From Candidatus Omnitrophota bacterium (GTDB lineage Bacteria; Omnitrophota; Gorgyraeia; 2-01-FULL-45-10), in NCBI GenBank assembly GCA_016935115.1, contig JAFGRN010000014.1, forward strand, positions 1 to 41,856: DNA of 41,856 nucleotides, read 5' to 3'. Position numbers and translations under genes: made by a program. The notes below the pieces were generated by a model. That model did not search any database. It was not told the DNA's origin and was given only the letters and a program-made list of their open reading frames with translations. The stretch's first letter is position 1; every line of letters begins with the position of its first letter. Below, piece by piece: positions 23,952-31,989 of this stretch.

Positions 23952-24415
23952 AGATAGATGATATATTGAAGAGATTGACCGATCGTTACGGCGACCGCCT
24001 GCTTAAGGTCGAGAGGAAGTCGCATAAGCGGGCGTACATAGACATATATCCGAAGGAAATAGTCGATGTGGCTGGATATATCTTCAGGGAACTTGGCATG
24101 CGTTTCAATATAGCTAGCGCGGTGGACGAACTTGAGCGGCTGGAGATATTGTACCATTTTTCATACGATCCCTCGGGCATTATCATATCCGTAAGGACGC
24201 TCTTGAATGACAAGGATAATCCGCGCATCGATACGATTACCGGAGTGACGCCCGCGGCATGGTGGATAGAGAGGGAGATACATGAGCTTTTCGGGATACA
24301 CTTTGACGGCAATGAGGACCTGCGGCAGCTCCTTCTGCCGGATGATTGGCCGAAAGGCGTCTATCCGTTGAGAAAGAGTTTTGTGGTGCCGAAGAGAGAT
24401 TCGAGGAAGTCATGA
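23948..24415 (+). CDS. hydrogenase subunit, NuoC/30-kDa-like
   Basis: The 155-aa protein matches the complex I 30-kDa subunit family (NuoC, EchD, MbhK). 'ISVRTLLNDKDNPRIDTITGVTPAAWWIEREIHELFGIHFDGNEDLRQLLLPDDWPKGVYPLRK' contains the family signature, where 'EREIHELFGIHF' is the conserved helix. It scaffolds the large subunit. ATGA overlaps couple it on both sides. Confidence 0.93.
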   Translation: MKIDDILKRLTDRYGDRLLKVERKSHKRAYIDIYPKEIVDVAGYIFRELGMRFNIASAVDELERLEILYHFSYDPSGIIISVRTLLNDKDNPRIDTITGVTPAAWWIEREIHELFGIHFDGNEDLRQLLLPDDWPKGVYPLRKSFVVPKRDSRKS

Positions 24416-25602
24416 GTTCCAACAGATCGACCATACCCATAGGGCCTTACCATCCGCTGCAGGAAGAGCCGGAGTTCTGGAAGCTGATAGTCGAGGGCGA
24501 GAAGGTCGTTGACGTGGACGTAAGGATAGGCTACAACCACCGTGGCATTGAGAAGCTTTCGGAAGCGAAGAGCTTCGACCAGTCGATATTTATCGTCGAG
24601 CGGATATGCGGCATATGTTCATCGAGCCATCCCATAGCCTGCGTTCAGGCCGTCGAGGATATCTGCAATATAGAAGTCCCGGAGAGGGCCCTGTATATCC
24701 GGACTATAACTCAGGAGCTCGAGAGAATACACTCGCACATGTTATGGCTCGGCCTGGCAGGGCACTTTATCGGTTATAATACAGTATTCATGTGGAGCTG
24801 GAAATACCGCGAGCCCATATGCGAGATCATGGAGACAGTAACTGGGAACCGCCAGAACTACGCTATGCATAAGGTGGGCGGAGTAAGGCGCGATATCGAG
24901 AAAGAGCACATACCTTATATATTGACGAAGCTCGACGAATTCTTAAAACAGCTCGATATGCTTAAAGGAGCGGTACTCGACGACCCTGTTATACACGCCC
25001 GCCTTAAGGGAGTGGGCGTGCTTTCCAGGGAAGCTGCGATAAATTACTCGGCAGTCGGGCCGGTCGCCAGGGCTTCAGATTTCGACATAGACGTAAGGCG
25101 CGACCATCCTTACGGCGTATACAGCAGGCTTAAGTGGAACGTGATCACGCAGAAAGAAGGGGACGTATTCGCGAAGGCGGTTGTGAGGATACTCGAGATG
25201 TTTGAATCCGCCAGTATTATAAGGCAGTGTCTTGATAAGATGCCAGATGGGCCTATAGATTCCAGGCCGAAAGATATTGAGCCGGGCGAAGGTATAGGGG
25301 TCATCGAGGCCCCAAGGGGGGAGTGCTTCCACTATATAAAGTGCGACGGCACAAATTCACCCGTCCGCCACAAGGTCAGGGCGCCTACTTATATGAACTT
25401 TCCGACATTCAGGGAGACTGTGATAGGCGGGAGTGTATCGGATGCCACTATAATAATGGCCGCGATAGACCCCTGTTACTGCTGTACGGAAAGAATGATG
25501 ATAGTGGATGGCGATAATAAAGAACTGCTTAAAGCCGGAGACCTCATAAGGCTTTCACAGGAAAAGACACGCAGGATAAAAGAGAGATTCGGGGTAATAT
25601 AA
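24412..25602 (+). CDS. group 4 [NiFe] hydrogenase large (catalytic) subunit
   Basis: This NuoD-like protein has both Ni-binding pairs intact: C66/C69 in 'ERICGICSSSHP' and C355/C358 in 'DPCYCCTER'. It is therefore a true hydrogenase, not a complex I subunit. 'GPYHPLQEEPEFWKL' and 'GYNHRGIEKLSE' mark the N-terminus. After R361 it carries a 35-residue tail (residues 362-396), as expected for a precursor cut behind 'DPCxxCT(D/E)R' by a HycI-type peptidase, and such a peptidase closes the operon. ATG 24412 overlaps the previous stop and gives 396 aa; the longer ORF start is within the NuoC-like gene. The subgroup (4d, 4g or other) cannot be fixed by eye. Confidence 0.95.
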   Translation: MSSNRSTIPIGPYHPLQEEPEFWKLIVEGEKVVDVDVRIGYNHRGIEKLSEAKSFDQSIFIVERICGICSSSHPIACVQAVEDICNIEVPERALYIRTITQELERIHSHMLWLGLAGHFIGYNTVFMWSWKYREPICEIMETVTGNRQNYAMHKVGGVRRDIEKEHIPYILTKLDEFLKQLDMLKGAVLDDPVIHARLKGVGVLSREAAINYSAVGPVARASDFDIDVRRDHPYGVYSRLKWNVITQKEGDVFAKAVVRILEMFESASIIRQCLDKMPDGPIDSRPKDIEPGEGIGVIEAPRGECFHYIKCDGTNSPVRHKVRAPTYMNFPTFRETVIGGSVSDATIIMAAIDPCYCCTERMMIVDGDNKELLKAGDLIRLSQEKTRRIKERFGVI

Positions 25603-25605
25603 AAG

Positions 25606-27408
25606 ATGTTCTCAGATCCGCTTCCGATACTGGTCATGGCGCCTATTGCGGCGGGATTTGCCTGCATAGCCGTGCCAGACGGCATGAAAGGTCTTATTAA
25701 ACTGTTTACGGGTATCGTGACTGCCGCATGCCTTGCCGGGAGCATCTTTGTATTCAGGGAAAAACCTGCCTTCTGGTTCTATGGAGATACGGCGGTCCTG
25801 CTGGCTGACAACCTGTCGGGTTTTATTGCAATAGCTGTTTCGGCATTCGCGTTTCTCATAACGATATATTCCTTCGGTTCCGTAGAGAGGTCATTTGGCA
25901 GGTACTTCGGGTATGTGCTGATGACTCTGGGTGCTTCCATGGGGGTCATATTTGCCAATAATCTCCTGGTCATGCTGGTATTCTGGGGATTCCTGGCGGC
26001 GATGCTCTACCTGCTGGTTAATCTGGAAAATACCAAAGAAGCGGCGCTTGCCGGCCGTAAAGCGCTCATAATAATAGGCGGCACTGATGCTGTGATGATA
26101 TTCGGAATAGGGCTCATATGGATCATGACGGATACTTTTTCCATGGATATGATACGGTTGCCTCTCGACAGCATATTAACTTACACCGCTTACTTTTGCA
26201 TAGTCATAGCGAGCTTCGCGAAAGCGGGGGCGATGCCTTTCCATTCATGGCTTCCGGATGTGGCAGAGAGCGCTTCCGGATCTGTGGCGGCATACCTGCC
26301 GGCCTCGCTCGATAAACTTCTCGGGATATACCTGCTTGCCAGGGTTTCATTCGACCTCTTTATAACGACAGCGGCGTCCAACCTTGTGTTATTGGCCGTG
26401 GGCGCTATTACTATAGTGTTGGCGGTTATGATGGCTCTCGTTCAGCATAATTACAGAAAACTTCTTGGGTATCATGCTGTTTCTCAGGTGGGTTACATGA
26501 TACTGGGTATAGGCAGCGGAACTGTGATAGGTATCGCCGGCGGGCTCTTCCACATGCTCAATAATGCAATATATAAATCATGCCTCTTTCTGACGAGCGG
26601 CGCGGTGGAGAAAAAGGCCGGTACAATGGATCTTGATAAGCTGGGCGGTCTGGCGAAGTTCATGCCGTTTACTTTTCTGGCCTGTGTCATAGCATCATTG
26701 GCCATATCCGGAATACCGCCTTTCAATGGTTTTGTATCAAAATGGATGATATACCAGGGCATAATAGAATCGGCCTCTTCATCAAGGTTGTGGGTGGTAT
26801 GGTTATGCGCGGCTATGTTCGGAAGCGCGCTTACCATAGCGAGTTTTATGAAACTGCTGCATGCCGCGTTCATGGGGAGAAAGTCGGATAATATAAAAGA
26901 GATCCGCGAAGTGGGCCCATCCATGTATATCCCGATGCTTACACTGGCCTTAATATGTATCATTTTCGGCATATTTGCTTTTAGCATACCGCTTCCGCTT
27001 TTTATATTGCCGGCCGTAAGCGGCGTTCCGGCTTTTATAGGGACGTGGGGCGCTGTTCTTGCTACGATACTTATCCTTGTGGGGGCGGCAGCGGGTTTTA
27101 TATTATACAGGTTCTTCGGCAGAAGCGGGTTACGCATTGTAGATAATTTCGTCGGCGGAGAAGCGCCGGAGAAATTATCGCGCGTATCGGGCACCGAATT
27201 CTATGATACTATAAATGATATAAGCCTGATCGGCAGGATCAACAGGGCCGAGTCGGCGGGGAATTTCGACCTTTATAACATAGGAATGAAGGCAGTTAAT
27301 TTTTTTACCATACCCCTGCAGCGCCTGCATAACGGCGTACTGCCTACATACCTTATATGGTGTTTTCTGGGAATGGTGGGAATGTTCCTCTTTTTATTTT
27401 TCAGGTGA
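25606..27408 (+). CDS. NuoL/HyfB/MrpA-N-like ion-translocating subunit with altered TM5
   Basis: This is a 600-aa antiporter-like subunit (complex I subunit 5 family) with about 14-16 helices. The TM7 Lys is present (K206, 'FAKAGAMPFHSWLPD'), as are a TM8 Lys (K237, 'SLDKLLGIYLL') and 'PPFNGFVSKWMIYQG' with the TM12 Lys. The TM5 glutamate that is near-universal in this family ('FWE...') is Gly128 here ('LVMLVFWGFLAAMLY'). The usual 'APTPVSALLHA' loop reads 'ASGSVAAYLPA'. The C-terminus has 'SGTEFYDTI', an amphipathic stretch and a final TM helix, suggesting a lateral-helix arrangement. It supplies the N-terminal part of a split MrpA or an extra pump module. Confidence 0.88.
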   Translation: MFSDPLPILVMAPIAAGFACIAVPDGMKGLIKLFTGIVTAACLAGSIFVFREKPAFWFYGDTAVLLADNLSGFIAIAVSAFAFLITIYSFGSVERSFGRYFGYVLMTLGASMGVIFANNLLVMLVFWGFLAAMLYLLVNLENTKEAALAGRKALIIIGGTDAVMIFGIGLIWIMTDTFSMDMIRLPLDSILTYTAYFCIVIASFAKAGAMPFHSWLPDVAESASGSVAAYLPASLDKLLGIYLLARVSFDLFITTAASNLVLLAVGAITIVLAVMMALVQHNYRKLLGYHAVSQVGYMILGIGSGTVIGIAGGLFHMLNNAIYKSCLFLTSGAVEKKAGTMDLDKLGGLAKFMPFTFLACVIASLAISGIPPFNGFVSKWMIYQGIIESASSSRLWVVWLCAAMFGSALTIASFMKLLHAAFMGRKSDNIKEIREVGPSMYIPMLTLALICIIFGIFAFSIPLPLFILPAVSGVPAFIGTWGAVLATILILVGAAAGFILYRFFGRSGLRIVDNFVGGEAPEKLSRVSGTEFYDTINDISLIGRINRAESAGNFDLYNIGMKAVNFFTIPLQRLHNGVLPTYLIWCFLGMVGMFLFLFFR

Positions 27409-27414
27409 AGATAT

Positions 27415-27945
27415 ATGCTTGAGATAGACCTTTTACTGTTATTTATGATAGCTTCCGCCATTATCGCGGTGCAGGTCAAGGACCTGCTTTCAAGCGTGAT
27501 AGCGGTAGGCGCCGTGGGCATAGGATTATCCATGTCATTCCTTATCATGAAAGCGCCCGACCTGGCCATAATGCAGCTGGTAGTTGAGGTCCTGAGCCTT
27601 ATAATACTTATCCGCGCTACGATAAGGAAAGACCTGCCTTTCAGCGCTTCCGGCAGATGGGCCTTCAATACGTTTTCCATGATACTCTTTCTGGCCGTAT
27701 TCCTCGTATTTGCGTATTTTTCTTTCAGCGATATGCACAGGTTCGGCGCCCCGCTCATGAAAGTATCGCAGGAATATCTGGGAGAGGCCATGGCGAAGAC
27801 AGGGGCACATAATGTCATCGCGGCGATAACGCTTAAATATCGTTCCATCGATACGCTGGGGGAAGTGGCGGCGTTATTTGCCGCTGTTGTAGGGGTACTA
27901 GCTATCGCGCGTAAAGTATCGCGTCCGGGAGGGATCAGGAAATGA
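27415..27945 (+). CDS. MrpA C-terminal part (MbhD + MbhE-like fusion)
   Basis: The 176-aa membrane protein combines the DUF4040/MbhD module ('VKDLLSSVIAVGAVGIGLSMSF', 'APDLAIMQLVVEVLSLIIL') with an MbhE-like module ('NVIAAITLKYRSIDTLGEVAALFAAVVGVLAI'). These are the last domains of MrpA, encoded here as a separate gene after the NuoL-like subunit. The 'DTLGE' motif near the C-terminus is the MbhE hallmark. It overlaps mrpB by 4 nt. Confidence 0.9.
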   Translation: MLEIDLLLLFMIASAIIAVQVKDLLSSVIAVGAVGIGLSMSFLIMKAPDLAIMQLVVEVLSLIILIRATIRKDLPFSASGRWAFNTFSMILFLAVFLVFAYFSFSDMHRFGAPLMKVSQEYLGEAMAKTGAHNVIAAITLKYRSIDTLGEVAALFAAVVGVLAIARKVSRPGGIRK

Positions 27946-28346
27946 GCCGCGCCGGGAACAAAGGCATGACTTTGATAGTCAAGACCGTGACCAGGATCAC
28001 CCTCGGTTTTATACTCCTCTACGGTATTTATATAGCCCTTAACGGTGAGACCGCCCCTGGCGGGGGGTTTGCCGGAGGCGTGATAGTAGCGCTTGCCCTT
28101 GTCCATGTCATGCTGGCTTTCGGCAGGGACGTATCGCTGAAATGGCTGCATGTTGGCGGCCTGCGCGCGGCGGTATCTATAGCGGCCTTGATATTTTTAT
28201 TAGCCGCCTGGCCAAGAGGCCAGAGGATCATATTTGGCAATGATATTATATTGCCGGTCTGCGAGATGGTCATAGTAGGCGCCGGCCTATTCGCGATATT
28301 CGTGGCGCTTGTCCTGGTATCGAAAGCGGATAAGGAAGCGGAATAA
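27942..28346 (+). CDS. mrpB: Na+/H+ antiporter subunit MrpB/MnhB (MbhF-like)
   Basis: This 134-aa, four-helix MnhB-family subunit contains 'LLYGIYIALNGETAPGGGFAGGVIVALALV', the 'G...PGGGFQGG' signature of MrpB. In Mrp and Mbh complexes it sits between the MrpA end and the MrpC/D/F module, where Na+ is thought to cross. It overlaps the MrpA C-terminal gene. Confidence 0.93.
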   Translation: MSRAGNKGMTLIVKTVTRITLGFILLYGIYIALNGETAPGGGFAGGVIVALALVHVMLAFGRDVSLKWLHVGGLRAAVSIAALIFLLAAWPRGQRIIFGNDIILPVCEMVIVGAGLFAIFVALVLVSKADKEAE

Positions 28347-28357
28347 AGGATTAGAAT

Positions 28358-28696
28358 ATGGTGACTTATTTATTGTGCCTGGTGTTATTCTCCGTCGGAC
28401 TGTATTGTGTTGTAAGGAAGAGGAATATTATAAAGATAATAATAGGCATAGGCATAATGGAGTATGCCATCAACCTTTTCTTTATTCTGATAGGCTACCG
28501 CTCCAATGGCCGCGCTCCGATATTCGCCGATGACCAGGCAGTCGTGAACATGGTCGATCCGCTGCCGCAGGCCATGGCGCTTACCGCGATAGTGATAAGC
28601 CTCGCCGTGACCATGATGCTTGTGGCCCTTGCTATCAGGATTTACGAGAAGTACGGCACATTCGATATAACGAAGATAAACAGGCTGAAGGGGTAG
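28358..28696 (+). CDS. mrpC: Na+/H+ antiporter subunit MrpC (NuoK/MbhG-like)
   Basis: The 112-aa protein has three TM helices, homologous to NuoK. 'MEYAINLFFILIGY' carries the buried TM2 Glu position typical of the family, and 'DPLPQAMALTAIVISLAVTMMLVALA' is the MrpC signature. It starts 11 nt after mrpB and precedes mrpD by a few bases. Confidence 0.94.
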   Translation: MVTYLLCLVLFSVGLYCVVRKRNIIKIIIGIGIMEYAINLFFILIGYRSNGRAPIFADDQAVVNMVDPLPQAMALTAIVISLAVTMMLVALAIRIYEKYGTFDITKINRLKG

Positions 28697-28701
28697 GGTT
28701 G

Positions 28702-30192
28702 ATGCATCTTTTTCTTATAATACCGCTTGCCGCCGCTTTCATGATGGCGATTTTAGCCAGAACCGGCGACTGTGTCCGGGACATTATTTCCGGACTTGCG
28801 GCGATATCGCTTGCCGTTTTTTCGGTATTAACACTGATGGCGGCTAATTTCTTTCACAGCGCCGTGATCGTCAAGTCTTTTGCGGGTTTTATGCCGCCGG
28901 CAGGGACGGCATTCGTGGTGGACGGCCTTTCAGCCTTCATGCTGGTGACCGTGAATACAGTCGCGTTATTTGTCGTATTATATTCCGCCGGCTACATGAA
29001 TAAATATACGGATAAGTGGAAGTTCCAGTCATTATTCTTCCTGATGATCTCCGGCATAAACGGTGTCCTGGTAGCTTCGGACATGTTCAATCTGTATGTT
29101 TTCCTGGAGATCGCGGCTATATCGGCGTACTTTCTCGTCGCGTTCGGTACGGAGGCCGAGGAACTCGAAGCGTCGTTCAAATACGCTGTCATGGGCACGG
29201 TTGCGTCAGCTTTTATACTGCTCGGCATAGCGTTTTTGTACAGCCACACGTCTACTCTCAGCCTTGCAGGCATCGCGCAGGCAATTGCCGCCGCGCCTTC
29301 AGCGCGTATTGTGCAGTTTGTCAGCGTGCTTTTCCTTATGGGATTCGCGCTCAAGGCGGCGCTGGTGCCATTCCACGCGTGGCTGGCATATGCGCATTCA
29401 TCCGCTCCCGCGCCTATATCGGCGATGCTCTCAGGGGTACTCATAAAAGTGCTCGGCATATACGCAATAGCCAGAATATTTTTCAGTGTTTTCGGGGCAA
29501 GCGCCGGCATATGCCAGATACTTATAGCTCTGGGCGTCCTGTCCATGATAGCCGGTGGCGTCCTGGCTTTCGGCCAATCTGACATAAAGAGGCTTTTTGC
29601 TTATTCGACCGTGAGCCAGATAGGATACGTGGCCCTGGCGCTCGGAGTGGCTACGCCGCTGGCTTTTTTCGGGGCGGTATTCCACCTCTTCAATCATAGC
29701 ATAGTAAAGTCGCTGCTCTTCCTTAATTCCGGGTCGATAGAACAGATGTTTCGCACAAGAGACCTTAGCAAGATTTCCGGTGTGGTGGCGGGCGCTCCCG
29801 TTACAGGTTATACGAGTATCATGGGGGCCATGTCTATAAGCGGCGTTCCGCCGTTCGGAGGATTCTGGTCGAAACTGATAATCATCTTTGCCTGCTTACA
29901 GGCTGGCCATCCGGTACTCGCGGCGATCGCCGTATTGGTAAGCGTAATGACCATGGCGTATTACTTTGCCGCAATGACTCCGGCGCTGTTCGGCGCAGGG
30001 ATAAACAGTTTTAATGCCGTGAAGAAGGTGCATGGCATCATGAATGTGTCTGTAATGGCGCTAGCGGTTTTAGCTCTGGCTGCGCCGCTGGCGCTTCTGC
30101 CGGAAATGAGGCAGAGGCTGATCGATGGCGCTGTCCAGGCGCTGGTGAACGGCAGTGCCTATGCAGCCACGGTTTTGGGGGCGATCAAATGA
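28702..30192 (+). CDS. mrpD: Na+/H+ antiporter subunit MrpD (MbhH-like)
   Basis: This proton-channel subunit (about 14 helices, 496 aa) has a canonical machinery: E136 in TM5 ('FNLYVFLEIAAISAYFLV'), K218 in TM7 ('FALKAALVPFHAWL'), 'SAPAPISAMLSGVLIKVLGIY' and 'SGVPPFGGFWSKLIII'. It therefore contrasts with the altered NuoL-like paralogue upstream. I start at ATG 28702; TTG 28699 is one codon earlier in the same frame. The stop overlaps mrpE. Confidence 0.94.
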   Translation: MHLFLIIPLAAAFMMAILARTGDCVRDIISGLAAISLAVFSVLTLMAANFFHSAVIVKSFAGFMPPAGTAFVVDGLSAFMLVTVNTVALFVVLYSAGYMNKYTDKWKFQSLFFLMISGINGVLVASDMFNLYVFLEIAAISAYFLVAFGTEAEELEASFKYAVMGTVASAFILLGIAFLYSHTSTLSLAGIAQAIAAAPSARIVQFVSVLFLMGFALKAALVPFHAWLAYAHSSAPAPISAMLSGVLIKVLGIYAIARIFFSVFGASAGICQILIALGVLSMIAGGVLAFGQSDIKRLFAYSTVSQIGYVALALGVATPLAFFGAVFHLFNHSIVKSLLFLNSGSIEQMFRTRDLSKISGVVAGAPVTGYTSIMGAMSISGVPPFGGFWSKLIIIFACLQAGHPVLAAIAVLVSVMTMAYYFAAMTPALFGAGINSFNAVKKVHGIMNVSVMALAVLALAAPLALLPEMRQRLIDGAVQALVNGSAYAATVLGAIK

Positions 30193-30683
30193 TAAAGAAT
30201 GTTATCATGTTCATGATATGGTACATGGTCTGGATATTCCTGTCATGGCCGCCCGAACCAAAAGATATTATTGTGGGAGCGGTTGTTTCGTTGTTTGTGA
30301 TTCTTATGACGGCAGACATGATGGATCGCTGCGACTCGAAAGCGGATATCATCCGGTTGCCTGTGCGTCTCGCATGGTTCGCATGTTACGCGCTTGTCTT
30401 CATATGGGAATGTTTGAAAGCAAATGTCGATGTAGCTTACAGGGTCATACGTCCGGACCTTCCCATAAGGCCGGGCACCATAAAGGTGAAGGTTGATCTG
30501 AAGTCCGACGCGGGCCTGACATTCCTGGCAAATTCCGTTACGCTTACGCCCGGCACTACGACCGTTGACCTGGATGCCGGAAAGGGCTTTCTTTATGTGC
30601 ACATGCTGGTATTGAAGCGGGATGGGCGCTCGATCAAAGCCATAGGCAGATTCCAGAAAATATTAAAGAGGATATTCGAATAA
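30189..30683 (+). CDS. mrpE: Na+/H+ antiporter subunit MrpE
   Basis: The 164-aa MnhE-family protein has two N-terminal TM helices and a soluble C-terminal domain. 'FIWECLKANVDVAYRVIRPDLPIRPGTIKVKVDLKSDAGLTFLANSVTLTPGTTTVDLDAGKGFLYVHML' matches the family core almost throughout. It overlaps mrpD by 4 nt. Confidence 0.94.
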   Translation: MIKNVIMFMIWYMVWIFLSWPPEPKDIIVGAVVSLFVILMTADMMDRCDSKADIIRLPVRLAWFACYALVFIWECLKANVDVAYRVIRPDLPIRPGTIKVKVDLKSDAGLTFLANSVTLTPGTTTVDLDAGKGFLYVHMLVLKRDGRSIKAIGRFQKILKRIFE

Positions 30684-30687
30684 TACC

Positions 30688-31047
30688 ATGAAGAGGATGC
30701 GTTATTTCACAGGCTTGGCCGTAATAATAATAATAGCGGCAGTAATTCTTTATTGCCCGGCCAGATCGATCATAAGATGGCAGTCCGAATTCCTGGGGCG
30801 GGCGTTCCTCTTCCTGCTCCTGTCCGCGTCAATGTGCCTGTACAGGGTGCTGCGCGGCCCGACAGCCCCAGACAGGGCGGTTGCCATAGATATGCTGGGG
30901 ATTCTCATAGTGGGATTCTGCGCCATTCTTTGTATTCCGACGGGAAGGGACTGGTATATTGATATAGGCATAGCCTGGGCGCTGCAGAGTTTTATAGGCA
31001 TAATGGCGCTGGCCAAGTACCTGGAAGGGAAGGATTTTGATGAATGA
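30688..31047 (+). CDS. mrpF: Na+/H+ antiporter subunit MrpF
   Basis: The 119-aa, three-helix protein carries the MnhF signature 'YRVLRGPTAPDRAVAIDMLG'. It has an extra N-terminal TM-like segment of about 30 residues compared with the 85-95 aa norm. It overlaps mrpG by 8 nt. Confidence 0.93.
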   Translation: MKRMRYFTGLAVIIIIAAVILYCPARSIIRWQSEFLGRAFLFLLLSASMCLYRVLRGPTAPDRAVAIDMLGILIVGFCAILCIPTGRDWYIDIGIAWALQSFIGIMALAKYLEGKDFDE

Positions 31048-31375
31048 GACCATAGGAATGGTGCTGGTTGTGACAGGGCTGGTGTTTGATTTTTTCGGAT
31101 GCCTGGGGCTTGTGCGGTTTCCCGATGTGTATAACCGCCTGCAGGCATCGGCTAAATGTATTACGCTCGGCACCTGCGGCATACTCCTGGGGCTTATCTG
31201 TTTTAAGGGGTTCGGCGCCACAAGTGTAAAAGCGTTCCTATGCCTGGTTTTTATAATATTGACCGCTCCCGTATCTGCGCACGCGCTTGCGCGGGCCGCC
31301 TACCGTTCAGGTGTCAAGCCCTGGTCCGGAACAGTCGAGGATGAATATAGTAAAGATATGGATGGCATAAAATGA
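31040..31375 (+). CDS. mrpG: Na+/H+ antiporter subunit MrpG
   Basis: This three-helix MnhG-family protein has 'GLVFDFFGCLGLVRFPDVYNRLQASAKCITLGTCGILLG', the family signature 'G..R.PD.Y.R.H..' with Gln in place of the usual His. I use ATG 31040 (111 aa); TTG 31037 is the alternative. It completes an A-G set of Mrp parts in this operon. It overlaps the following Fe-S gene by 4 nt. Confidence 0.93.
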   Translation: MNETIGMVLVVTGLVFDFFGCLGLVRFPDVYNRLQASAKCITLGTCGILLGLICFKGFGATSVKAFLCLVFIILTAPVSAHALARAAYRSGVKPWSGTVEDEYSKDMDGIK

Positions 31376-31989
31376 GATATCCTAAGCTGAGAGAACTTAA
31401 GGAAGCGGTGATTGCCCTTATAAAGGGGCCGTATACCGAAGCTTATCCGCGTAAGCCGATCCAGAGCCCCAAGAGGTTCCGCGGCAAACCGGAATATTCC
31501 GATGAGGGCTGTATAGGCTGTACCGCCTGCGCCCTGGTATGCCCGGCCAGGGCCATAGAATTCCGCGATACAGTCGAGAACGGTAAAGCGACGAGGAAGA
31601 TGATATTGCATCTGGATGAATGCCATTACTGCGGGCAGTGCAGCGCTCTCTGCACCACGCGCGAAGATACTCCGCCCGGGATCAGGCATACGGCGGAATT
31701 TGATCTTGCGGGCTTCGACCGCGCCTCGATGGTGTCGGCTACGGAGGAGAAAGAGCTCGTGCTTTGCGAGATATGCGGAGATATTATCACCACGAAGGCG
31801 CATCTTGCGTGGATCGCGAAGAAACTCGGGTCGCTGGCATTCTCGAATCCCACGCTCTTCATGTCGAGCCTTAAGGGGATGGGATTTGCCGAAAACGTCC
31901 TCCAGGCAGCCAAAGATTATGTCTTAAGGCCTGACAGGATAAAGATACTCTGCTCCAAATGCAGAAGAAAAGCGACCATTGAGCGATAA
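31372..31989 (+). CDS. hydrogenase Fe-S subunit (NuoI/HycF/HyfH-like)
   Basis: This 2x[4Fe-4S] protein feeds electrons to the small subunit. 'FRGKPEYSDEGCIGCTACALVCPARAIEF' and 'CHYCGQCSALCTT' are the two cluster motifs, the second ending in CTT rather than CP. As in HyfH/HycF, a C-terminal region adds a possible metal site, 'CEICGD' and 'CSKCRRK'. At 205 aa it is normal for HycF types. Its position after mrpG, away from the other core genes, shows that the Mrp genes are inserted within the hydrogenase operon. Confidence 0.9.
   Translation: MRYPKLRELKEAVIALIKGPYTEAYPRKPIQSPKRFRGKPEYSDEGCIGCTACALVCPARAIEFRDTVENGKATRKMILHLDECHYCGQCSALCTTREDTPPGIRHTAEFDLAGFDRASMVSATEEKELVLCEICGDIITTKAHLAWIAKKLGSLAFSNPTLFMSSLKGMGFAENVLQAAKDYVLRPDRIKILCSKCRRKATIER

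Noticed and set aside
24412-25602. NADH dehydrogenase (complex I) subunit NuoD instead of hydrogenase
   Set aside because: Both CxxC nickel motifs and a cleavable tail are present, and hyp genes with a HycI-type peptidase accompany it. NuoD lacks these Cys.
20985-27194. Minus-strand and alternate-frame ORFs within the hydrogenase operon
   Set aside because: All overlap well-supported subunits and show biased composition typical of antisense frames.
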